This document shows, in pieces, positions 33,940-41,512 of a stretch of 64,000 bases of DNA (positions are counted from its first letter, which is position 1; every line of letters begins with the position of its first letter). The stretch lies in NCBI RefSeq assembly GCF_001421715.1, contig NZ_LMKP01000008.1, forward strand, positions 1 through 64,000, written 5' to 3'. Both the position numbers and the translations under genes were made by a program. This stretch comes from Sphingomonas sp. Leaf22 (GTDB lineage: Bacteria > Pseudomonadota > Alphaproteobacteria > Sphingomonadales > Sphingomonadaceae). Below the pieces are notes generated by a model that was not told where the DNA came from, ran no database searches, and worked only from the letters and a program-made list of their open reading frames with translations.

Positions 33940-35124
33940 TCATATGCTCAGCATCGCCCGCAATGTCGTGGCAAAGCTGTCATAATCGTAAAAATCATTT
34001 TCGGCCGTACGCTGCCGGTACCGGGCGGCCAGTTCCAGCGTGATCGGCTGCGCCAATCGGTAGCGGACATCGGCCTGAGCGTTAAGCTGCGTATCGGACA
34101 GACGCGGCTCCGCGACGAACAACGGGTCCTCGCCCTTGTAATCGCGCTGCGACAGCTGGACACCGGCCCCGAACGACGTGCGCCGGCTGATCGTCAGCCG
34201 TGCGCCGAAATCGACCTGATCGCGCAGGATATAGCTGACGCCCAAATTGCCGCGCGCCGACACCGACCGGCCGAACGCGGCCGTCAGGACGAATCGCGAG
34301 ATCGGGGTATAGGATGCGTTGATCGAATAGGTGATGCCGCTGAACGGCGTCGCCTGCGGCGATGCGGGATCGGCGGAAGTATAGCCGACCTCGCCGCTCG
34401 CCTTGATCCGGGTGCCGACGTCGCGTCCCACGCGCAGACCGGCCGACCGGATCTGCGTCACGTCGCGGACCGGCCCCTCGGGCGTATCGTAGAAGCGCGC
34501 GCGACGGATCGTCGAGAACGCACCGAACAACTGCGCCGTGCCTAGGCTGGGCAGGCTGTAGCCGATGCCGACGCGCCCATCGATGATGTTCTGGTTGCGC
34601 AACTGGCGGCGTTCGTTGTCGACCTTGAAATATCCGGCCGAGGCGATCGGATAAAATCCGGAGGGGCGCGGGCAGCTGGCCGCGATCGAGTAATCGGTGG
34701 TCGTCGCCGTGTTGCTGATGACGACGCCCAGATCCTCCAGGTCGGACTGTGCCTGCACGAAGGTACCGAGCACCGTCGCCCGACATTTCGGCCCGACGCG
34801 GATGTCGGCACCGCCGGTCAGCGCGATATCCTGCCGGTTCAGGAAGTCGAACCGGTTGTTCCACACATAACCGGCATAGCCATTGGCGAAGATCCGCTGC
34901 CGCGCCAGTTGCCGGCTGTAATCCAGCGTCAGCCGGGGTGCGGTCGACAGGTTGTCGGTCGGCTGGTTCGTGCGCTGCTCTCCCAGGCGCAGGATATTGG
35001 TGTCGTAGGTTTCGACCAGCGCCAGCGACAGGTCGAACTTGTTTTCCTGCGCCCGCGCGGGTGCTGCGGCCATGACAAGGCCGACCGCGCCAGCGGTCGC
35101 GGCGATGGCGACTGGACCCTTCAT
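33940..35124 (-). CDS. Outer-membrane beta-barrel of the polysaccharide exporter (SpsF/GelF-like)
   Basis: The 394-residue protein has a Sec signal (MKGPVAIAATAGAVGLVM...APARAQ) and a body of alternating hydrophobic strands with periodic turns, as in BBP2/putative outer-membrane beta-barrels of exopolysaccharide loci. The first strands read KFDLSLALVETYDTNILRL and the last FYDYDSFATTLRAMLSI, though without a terminal aromatic. It opens the minus-strand operon barrel-OPX-flippase-GH5-GT. AGGGAG stands eight to nine bases before ATG 35124. A longer in-frame reading upstream lacks a ribosome site. Confidence 0.75.
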   Translation of the reverse strand: MKGPVAIAATAGAVGLVMAAAPARAQENKFDLSLALVETYDTNILRLGEQRTNQPTDNLSTAPRLTLDYSRQLARQRIFANGYAGYVWNNRFDFLNRQDIALTGGADIRVGPKCRATVLGTFVQAQSDLEDLGVVISNTATTTDYSIAASCPRPSGFYPIASAGYFKVDNERRQLRNQNIIDGRVGIGYSLPSLGTAQLFGAFSTIRRARFYDTPEGPVRDVTQIRSAGLRVGRDVGTRIKASGEVGYTSADPASPQATPFSGITYSINASYTPISRFVLTAAFGRSVSARGNLGVSYILRDQVDFGARLTISRRTSFGAGVQLSQRDYKGEDPLFVAEPRLSDTQLNAQADVRYRLAQPITLELAARYRQRTAENDFYDYDSFATTLRAMLSI

Positions 35125-35417
35125 TCCCCGAACTCCCTGTCGGATGCGGCGCATCCGGCCCACCGCTCTATGACTTTCCGATCGTCCGGTCAAAATCCGC
35201 ACGCGACCGTTACGATACGGGCGAGTTCCGGCACGCAGCCGGTCCGATCGCCCGATCGGGTTGCCGTAACTACCGATCGCGGCACGAAAAGTATATCCCG
35301 ATGCTGCACTGCGGCATCATTTTGCCCGCGCACCATTGACCCTGCGCGCGCGGCAAGCCATTGCGTCGCCGAACGCGCGGATCGAGAATGCGCGCAGCAC
35401 GCCACAGGGAGCGCGAC
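35125..35417. promoter_or_regulatory. Divergent promoter region between the two polysaccharide operons
   Basis: 293 bp separate the barrel gene (minus) from the gumK-like gene (plus). It should drive both halves of the locus and is the natural site for their shared control. No perfect palindrome or clear -35/-10 pair stands out. Confidence 0.45.
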
Positions 35418-36569
35418 ATGAGCAAGGGACGGGTCGTGTTCGTGTCCGCGTTTCACGATTATCGCACCGCGAAGCGGGCGAGCATCCATCCGATCGCCAA
35501 GGCGCTGGCCAATACCGGGTACGACGTCACCTTCCTGTCGACGCGGTTCAGCCGCCTGTCGCGGCGCAAGGGCGATTCGCGGCTGTTTTTGTGGGACCGG
35601 GCCAACCAGTTCGAAACCGTCGACAACATCCGCTGCTATCTGTGGCGCACCGCCTTCCACCCCTTTGCCACGGGATCGAAGCTGGGTGACAAGGTGATGG
35701 GCACGCTGTTCCCGCTCTATGCCGAACTGCCCAATCGCGACGTCGACCGGATGTTCGCACAGGCCGATTATCTGGTGGTCGAGGCGACGGTTGCGGCGGT
35801 GATGCTGCGGCGGATGCGCCGGCTCAACCCGACCGCGCGGATCATCTATTACGCCACCGACCGGCTCGATACCGTCGGGGCGCATCCCTATGTCCGCCAA
35901 CGGCTGGAGGTCGATGGCGCGCTGGTCCATCATGTCAGCCTGCGCTCCAGCGTGATGGCGGAGGATTTCGGCTGGGCGACCGACCGGCTGACGCGAATCG
36001 GCTTCGGCATCGATCCCGACGATTTCGTCGACGACGGGGTCAATCCGTACGCGCCCGGCACGGTGAACGCGGTGTCGGTCGGGGCGATGCTGTTCGACCA
36101 GAATTTCTTCCGCATCGCCGCGCCGGCCTTTCCCGACGTGCAATTCCACGTGATCGGCAGCGGCGCGAAGTTCGATGTGCCGCCCAACGTCATCCTGCAC
36201 GACGAGATGCCGTTCCGCGCGACCCTGCCCTATCTGCGCCATGCGACGATCGGGCTCGCCCCCTATCACCGGGCGGCCGGCGTCGAATATCTGGCGGAGT
36301 CCAGTCTGAAGCTTGCCCAGTATGAATATCTCGGCCTGCCCGCGGTTTGCCCAGATTTCGCCTGCGGCGATGTGACGTCGCGTTTCGGATATCGTAACGA
36401 CGATGCCGTATCGATCGGGGCGGCAATACGCGATGCGCTGGCGGCAGCGGGCAGCGTGGCACCGCGCGCCTTCCCGACATGGGACGGGATCGGCGAACGG
36501 TTGCTGCACCCCGAACGCTATCCGGACACCGCGTTGCCGGGTCACGCCCTACCGCATTCGAACCGATAG
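35418..36569 (+). CDS. gumK: GT70 glucuronosyltransferase, GumK-like
   Basis: The 383-residue GT-B enzyme closely follows Xanthomonas GumK: AFHDYRTAKRASIHPIAKAL, the RFSRLSRRKGDSRL segment, YLWRTAFHPF, YYATDRLDT (catalytic Asp region), VGAMLFDQNFF, FHVIGSG, GLAPY, SLKLAQYEYLGLPAVCP and SRFGY. GumK transfers GlcA from UDP-GlcA to the mannose of the lipid-linked trisaccharide at the inner membrane. AGGGAG is six bases before the ATG. It opens the plus-strand operon with the AAA ATPase, PCP and BY-kinase-like genes. Confidence 0.88.
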   Translation: MSKGRVVFVSAFHDYRTAKRASIHPIAKALANTGYDVTFLSTRFSRLSRRKGDSRLFLWDRANQFETVDNIRCYLWRTAFHPFATGSKLGDKVMGTLFPLYAELPNRDVDRMFAQADYLVVEATVAAVMLRRMRRLNPTARIIYYATDRLDTVGAHPYVRQRLEVDGALVHHVSLRSSVMAEDFGWATDRLTRIGFGIDPDDFVDDGVNPYAPGTVNAVSVGAMLFDQNFFRIAAPAFPDVQFHVIGSGAKFDVPPNVILHDEMPFRATLPYLRHATIGLAPYHRAAGVEYLAESSLKLAQYEYLGLPAVCPDFACGDVTSRFGYRNDDAVSIGAAIRDALAAAGSVAPRAFPTWDGIGERLLHPERYPDTALPGHALPHSNR

Positions 36570-36638
36570 GCAATTGATGACGTTTATGCGATGCAAGGTC
36601 CGGGCAGGCCAGCGCCGGCCCGCGGGGAAGGAGGCGGA

Positions 36639-37979
36639 ATGTTCGATCGATTGATGGGCCGCGTCCGTCTGCTGTTGCGAAAGCTCAATGGTGATACCGG
36701 CCGGATGCTGCCCAGTCCGCTGAAGGTCGCGGCGCAGGCGTCGCGCCCTCCGGTTCCGCGCGCGCCGACGGCACCGGCCCGGACCGCCACCCCCGAATTG
36801 TCGCCCGAACGCCGTATCGAGCGTACCCGCGCCCTCGCCGTCCGCCTGTTCGGCGCGAATCAGCCGGTCGACAATCCGCGCGACCTGTTCGGGCGGGAAC
36901 ACGAACTGGCCACGCTGCGCGAGACGGTACTCGAATCGGGCATGCACGCCGTAATCCACGGCCCGCGCGGCAGCGGCAAGACGTCGCTGGTCCGCGTCTT
37001 CGGCGACATGGCCGACGCCCGCGGTGCCACGATCATCTATCTGTCGTGCGCCGGCACCGGGGACTTCGGTCAGGTGATCCTGCCCTATCTCCACGAACTC
37101 GGCCCCGCCCCGTTCGGGTTGCGCGGGGACGAATATGCGAAGGCGATCGACCTGCTGTCGGCAGCGCCGACACCGCGCGCAGTCGCCGCGCTGCTCGCGC
37201 GGGCCGACCGCGACGATGTCGTCTTCATTCTCGACGAATTCGACCGGCTCGACGATAGCGAGACCAAGGCGCAACTGGCGCTGCTGCTGAAACTGCTGTC
37301 CGACATGCGTTCGCGCGTCCGGCTGCTGTTCGTCGGCATTTCGGGCGACGTCAGCGAACTGATCGACGTCCATGCTTCGGTCCGCCGCCATCTGACCGCT
37401 GTCGGGCTGAAACCGATCGCCGATGCCGAGGTTAAGAATTTCATCCGCCTGACCAGCAACGCCATCGGTCTGACCATGGCACCCAGCGCGCTGGAAGCGT
37501 TGCGTTGGGCGGCGTGCGGTTCGCCCTATCACATGCGGCTGTTCAGCCTGCAGGCCTGTCTGGTCGCGATCGATCGCGGACAGCAGGAGGTCGACGATGC
37601 GGCGATGACCGAAGGGCTGCGCCGCGCGCAGGCGGTCTGGCGGACGACCAATCCGCGCGACGACGAACTGTTCGCCCGGCTGCTGGGCGAACACCACTAT
37701 CCGATCGCGCTGCTCGAAAGCTTTGCGCGCGCCTGCGCCACCCATCTCGAATTCACCGTCGCCGACCTGACCGAAGCGCTGATCCGCGACGGCCATGATC
37801 CGGCGCAGGTGCCCCATCTGATCGAAAGTTTCGCCCCGGCACTCGGGCGAATGCAGGAAGGATCGCAGCGGCTGGCGTTCGACGACGTGCTCGCGCCGCA
37901 ATTGCTGCTGGCGATGTGCGTGACGACGCGGACGGGGTCCGTCCCCGCGTCGTCCGCCGACGAAGGAACCATGCAATGA
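36639..37979 (+). CDS. AAA ATPase in the polysaccharide operon, function unknown
   Basis: The 446-residue cytoplasmic protein has a variable N-terminal linker rich in Pro/Ala (about 25-60), then an Orc1/STAND-like AAA module beginning DLFGREHELATL with Walker A GPRGSGKTS, Walker B VVFILDEFDRLD and a sensor-like LLFVGISGD, followed by a helical C-terminal part. No helix-turn-helix, kinase or transmembrane segment is evident. It is preceded by GGAAGGAGG and overlaps the PCP gene (ATGA), so it is made with the export machinery. It may power or regulate chain assembly in place of the degenerate BY-kinase two genes on; this is inference. Confidence 0.7.
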   Translation: MFDRLMGRVRLLLRKLNGDTGRMLPSPLKVAAQASRPPVPRAPTAPARTATPELSPERRIERTRALAVRLFGANQPVDNPRDLFGREHELATLRETVLESGMHAVIHGPRGSGKTSLVRVFGDMADARGATIIYLSCAGTGDFGQVILPYLHELGPAPFGLRGDEYAKAIDLLSAAPTPRAVAALLARADRDDVVFILDEFDRLDDSETKAQLALLLKLLSDMRSRVRLLFVGISGDVSELIDVHASVRRHLTAVGLKPIADAEVKNFIRLTSNAIGLTMAPSALEALRWAACGSPYHMRLFSLQACLVAIDRGQQEVDDAAMTEGLRRAQAVWRTTNPRDDELFARLLGEHHYPIALLESFARACATHLEFTVADLTEALIRDGHDPAQVPHLIESFAPALGRMQEGSQRLAFDDVLAPQLLLAMCVTTRTGSVPASSADEGTMQ

Positions 37980-39346
37980 ATGTCTGGGACTATCTCGAGT
38001 CGCTGAAAAGCCGCTGGCGGCTGGTCGCGCTCGTCGCGATCGCATGCATCGTCGCGGTCGCGATCTGGACGTGGCAGTCGCCGCGTACCTATACCGCGTC
38101 GTCGACGCTGCTGTTCGATCTGCAGCAATCCGATCCGGTCGCCGGCGGCAACGGCGCTGCCAAGGCGTCGGCATCGGTGCTGGGGACGCAGGTCGACATC
38201 ATCCGGTCGGGCGTCGTCGCGCAGCGTGTCGCCGAAAAGCTCGGCTACGACAAGGACCCCGACCTGATCCAGCGCTATCGCGAATCGGGCGAACAGCGCA
38301 TCGGCCTGCGCGAATGGATCGGCCGCCGGCTGGTCGCCCCGCTCGAAGTGGTGACTACCCGCACGACCAACGTGTTGTCGCTCAACTACAAGAGCGCCGA
38401 CCCCGAAAAGGCCGCCCAGCTCGCCACCGCCTTTGCCGAGGCCTATGTCCAGACGCAGTTGCAGCTGCGCATCGATCCCGCCCGTGTCTATTCGCAGTGG
38501 TTCCGCTCGCAGATCAACGAAGCGCGCGACCGCCTCGAACAGGCGCAGCGTCGCCTCAGCAGCTTCCAGCAGGCACGCGGCCTCGTCGGTGCTGGCCGGT
38601 TCGACATCGAACAGGCGCAGTTGAGCGAATTGTCGCAACAGATGACCACGGCGCAGGCCGAAACCGCACAGTCGCGCGCCCGCGCCAACACCTCGGTCGG
38701 GTCGTCGTCCTCAGCCCAGCAGTCCGCCGTCGTGCAGGGGCTGGACGGCCAGATCGCGACCAAGTCAGCGGAATTGTCGCAATTGCGTCAGTCGCTCGGC
38801 CCGAACCATCCGTTGGTCGTCGCCGCACAGGCGCAGGTCGCCGAACTGCGCGCCCGGCGTGGTCAGGCGGTCGGCACGGTCGTCGACGCGGTCCGCACCG
38901 ACAGCGCCGCCGCAGCGGCACGCGAGGCCAATCTGCGTGGTCTGGTCGCGGCACAGCGCGAACGGGTGCTGCGGCTGGCCAGCGCGCAGGACGAAATGGC
39001 GGTGCTGCAACGCGACGTCGACTCGTCGCGCGCCGCCTATGACGCGGTCACCGCACGGTTGAACGAAGTCCGCCTGCAGAGCGAAATTCCGCAGACCAAC
39101 GTCAGCGTGCTCGACCGCGCGACCGCGCCGACGCTGCCGTCCAGTCCGGACGTCGCCCTGCGTCTGCTGCTCGGCATCGTCGGCGGCGTGTTCGCCGGGA
39201 TCCTCCTCGCGCTGTTCCTCGAATGGCGCCGGCCCCGCGTGCGCACCATCGACGGGTTCGAACGGGCGACCGGCGTGCCGGTGCTCGCCGATCTCAGCCG
39301 GGGTTCGGTCCATGTTGGTTTTGCCGGAAAGGAAGCATCGGCATGA
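37976..39346 (+). CDS. Polysaccharide co-polymerase (Wzz/GumC-like)
   Basis: The 456-residue PCP protein has two transmembrane helices (about 18-36 and 402-425) bracketing a periplasmic region with a Wzz-type N-terminal part (YTASSTLLFDLQQSDP) and long coiled-coil (about 180-360, many Gln/Ala/Arg heptads), ending in the GNVR-like turn before helix 2 (SVLDRATAPTLPSSPDV, proline-rich). There is no kinase domain, so it depends on a separate ATPase. It controls chain length and links the polymerase to the OPX. It overlaps both neighbours by ATGA. Confidence 0.87.
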   Translation: MNVWDYLESLKSRWRLVALVAIACIVAVAIWTWQSPRTYTASSTLLFDLQQSDPVAGGNGAAKASASVLGTQVDIIRSGVVAQRVAEKLGYDKDPDLIQRYRESGEQRIGLREWIGRRLVAPLEVVTTRTTNVLSLNYKSADPEKAAQLATAFAEAYVQTQLQLRIDPARVYSQWFRSQINEARDRLEQAQRRLSSFQQARGLVGAGRFDIEQAQLSELSQQMTTAQAETAQSRARANTSVGSSSSAQQSAVVQGLDGQIATKSAELSQLRQSLGPNHPLVVAAQAQVAELRARRGQAVGTVVDAVRTDSAAAAAREANLRGLVAAQRERVLRLASAQDEMAVLQRDVDSSRAAYDAVTARLNEVRLQSEIPQTNVSVLDRATAPTLPSSPDVALRLLLGIVGGVFAGILLALFLEWRRPRVRTIDGFERATGVPVLADLSRGSVHVGFAGKEASA

Positions 39347-40209
39347 GGTTGCGTTCCAGCACGTCGCGGCCCGCGGCGGATCGCTATAGCGACATCGAAA
39401 CCGCGCTGATCGACGCCAACCGGCTGGGTCGCGAGGAACTGGACCGGATCGAGGCGTATCGCGCCCGGACCGGGGCCAGCTTCACCGAAGCGGTCGTCGA
39501 CCTCGGCGTCGTGGCGCCCGAACAGGTCCAGCGGACGCTGGCGACGCGCGCCGAAGCGGGCACATTGATCGATCCCGACGCCACCGGCGTCAGCCGTGCG
39601 GTCGTCGCCGCCTATGACCCTGACAATCCCCTGACGGTGAAGCTGCGCGCGCTGCGGTCCAGCCTGTTCGCGATCGAGGATCTCGAACGGGGCGACCTGC
39701 GCGTGATCGTCGTCGCGGCAGTCGGCACCGACGATGCGCCGGGCGTCGCCGCCAATCTGGCGACGCTCGTCGCACAGCTTGGCCAGCCGGGGCTGCTGGT
39801 CGATGCGAACTTCGCCGCGCCCACCCACCACAGCCTGTTCGCGGTCGATCCGGTCGAGGGCGTCACCTCGCTCCTGTCGGGTGCCGAGGATCGCGAAGCG
39901 ACGGTGACCGAGACGCCGGTGCCCAACCTGTCGCTGATCGCCGCCGGTCCGGCGATCGCCGCGCTGCCCGAAACGGTCGAGCGCGTGTCGCTGGTCGAAC
40001 AAATTCGCGCCATCCGCCTCGGCCATCGCTTCGCGATCATCGACGCCGGTCATCAGCCACCCGAAATGATCGCCGCGATCGCGCGCGGGGCCGACGGGCT
40101 GCTGCTGGTGGTCGAGCGTACCCAGACGCCGTTCGCCGCGCTCGACACGCTGCTGCCGCGCCTCGAAGCGGCCGACGTGCCGGTCCTCGGCAGCATCCTG
40201 ATCCGCTGA
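39343..40209 (+). CDS. Degenerate BY-kinase/CpsD-like protein with MshEN-type N-terminal domain
   Basis: The 288-residue protein has an N-terminal domain (about 15-75: LIDANRLGREELDRI, TGASFTEAVVDLGVV, EQVQRTLA) like the MshEN/T2SSE_N fold, a known cyclic-di-GMP or protein-interaction domain, and a C-terminal P-loop-like domain. The latter keeps GLLVDANF (Walker A' region) and FAIIDAGH (Walker B region), but the P-loop reads VGTDDAPGVAANLA (about 127-140), so the lysine and Ser/Thr are gone. No C-terminal tyrosine cluster exists. It is probably an inactive partner of the PCP protein, translated from an ATGA overlap with it. Confidence 0.75.
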   Translation: MRLRSSTSRPAADRYSDIETALIDANRLGREELDRIEAYRARTGASFTEAVVDLGVVAPEQVQRTLATRAEAGTLIDPDATGVSRAVVAAYDPDNPLTVKLRALRSSLFAIEDLERGDLRVIVVAAVGTDDAPGVAANLATLVAQLGQPGLLVDANFAAPTHHSLFAVDPVEGVTSLLSGAEDREATVTETPVPNLSLIAAGPAIAALPETVERVSLVEQIRAIRLGHRFAIIDAGHQPPEMIAAIARGADGLLLVVERTQTPFAALDTLLPRLEAADVPVLGSILIR

Positions 40210-40215
40210 ACCTGC

Positions 40216-40245
40216 GGCAGGACGGCCCGTTGCGGCCGTCCTGCC
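40216..40245. terminator. Bidirectional terminator hairpin
   Basis: A perfect 12-bp stem GGCAGGACGGCC/GGCCGTCCTGCC with loop CGTTGC fills the 39-bp gap between the convergent BY-kinase-like and GT2 genes. No T tract, so weak by the classical rule. Confidence 0.65.
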
Positions 40246-40248
40246 CGG

Positions 40249-41238
40249 TCAGTCGTCGGACTGGCGAAAATAGGCCAGCCGCTGCGCGAGGATCGGCCGC
40301 CCGATTCGGTCCCAGATCACCGGCGACGTGTGCAGCGCGGCCAATGCGTGGATCATCCTCACCTGCCAGCTGCCCGCTTCGCGGCGCGCCTGTTCGATCA
40401 CCGGCCAGCCCCGCGCGAAATCGCCCTTCACCATCAGGCGTGCCCCATACCAGGCGAGCTTGCGCGCCAGTACTTCGGGTCGTTGGCGCAGGAACGGGGC
40501 AAGATAGCCATGCCGGTCGATCGGGTCGTCCTCCCCCCGGTCGACCGCCAGCGCGCACTGCACGGCAAAGTCGGACAGATAGGCCTGCAGCACCAGCTTC
40601 TGTGGATCGGCGCTGACCCCGCCCGCCGGCTTGAACCGCCGGTACAGGATGTCGGGAACGATCGCATAGCCGGTATGGCGTGACATGCGCAGCCACAGGT
40701 CGCGATCCTGCGCATAGCGGAAGAACTCGCGGTAGCCGCCGACCCGATCGTACAGCGCCCGGCGGAACATCGTCTCGCCATGAGTGAACAGGTTGCGGCC
40801 CAGCAACGCCGCATGAAACGGCAGCCCGGCGGGCGGGCGGAAGACCAGCGTACCGTCGCCTACCGTCTCGTCATCCTCGACCCAGCATCCGACCACGCCC
40901 ATCGTCGGATCGTCGATCAGCACCTGCGCCTGCCGCGCGACGCGGTCGGGAAAGGACAGATCGCCCGAACCATGGATCGCGACGATCGCACCGCTGCTGG
41001 CGCGAATGGCTTCGTTGATCGACGCAACGAACCCGCGATTGTCGCGCGTGATGATCTTGAGTCGGGGATCGTCGAACGTCTTCAGCTGCGCCAGCGTATC
41101 GTCGGTCGATCCGTCGTCGACGATCACCGCTTCGAGGTTCGGATAGGTCTGCGCCAGGATGGTGCCGACCGATTCCCTCACCCGGCTGCCACGATTGTAG
41201 AAGGCACTCACCACCGACACGCGGGGCAGGTCGGTCAT
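40249..41238 (-). CDS. GT2 family glycosyltransferase
   Basis: The 329-residue GT-A enzyme has the GT2 start VSVVSAFYNRGSRVRESVGTIL, the nucleotide-binding VIVDDGSTDDT, the metal-site position IHGSGDLSF (weak DxD), GETMFRR and the acceptor-side YAQDRDLWLR (ED-like catalytic motif). No membrane helices. It likely adds a further or terminal sugar to the repeat unit; it could replace GumI, which is not present. AAGGAAAGCG precedes ATG 41238. It stands alone with about 270 bp upstream. Confidence 0.83.
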   Translation of the reverse strand: MTDLPRVSVVSAFYNRGSRVRESVGTILAQTYPNLEAVIVDDGSTDDTLAQLKTFDDPRLKIITRDNRGFVASINEAIRASSGAIVAIHGSGDLSFPDRVARQAQVLIDDPTMGVVGCWVEDDETVGDGTLVFRPPAGLPFHAALLGRNLFTHGETMFRRALYDRVGGYREFFRYAQDRDLWLRMSRHTGYAIVPDILYRRFKPAGGVSADPQKLVLQAYLSDFAVQCALAVDRGEDDPIDRHGYLAPFLRQRPEVLARKLAWYGARLMVKGDFARGWPVIEQARREAGSWQVRMIHALAALHTSPVIWDRIGRPILAQRLAYFRQSDD

Positions 41239-41512
41239 TCGCTTTCCTTCTATCGTCCTGCCGCGACCGTCCTCGCCGGTAGCGTAGGACAGGCCCGGCA
41301 CAAAGTCTGCCCTCAATTACAAGACACTGCGCCCGTGATTCCCGCGGTAGCAGTTCGTCTTTACCAGCCGATGAACGATACGGACGGGATGGTCGATCTA
41401 CGGCGTGGTTCCGATGGCGGCAAGTGGGCGGTGCTCCCCGATACCGAACGTGGCGATACCGCCCGCCCCATAAGGGACGAACGGTATCGCGGGTTCCGAC
41501 GGAAACCGTCGA

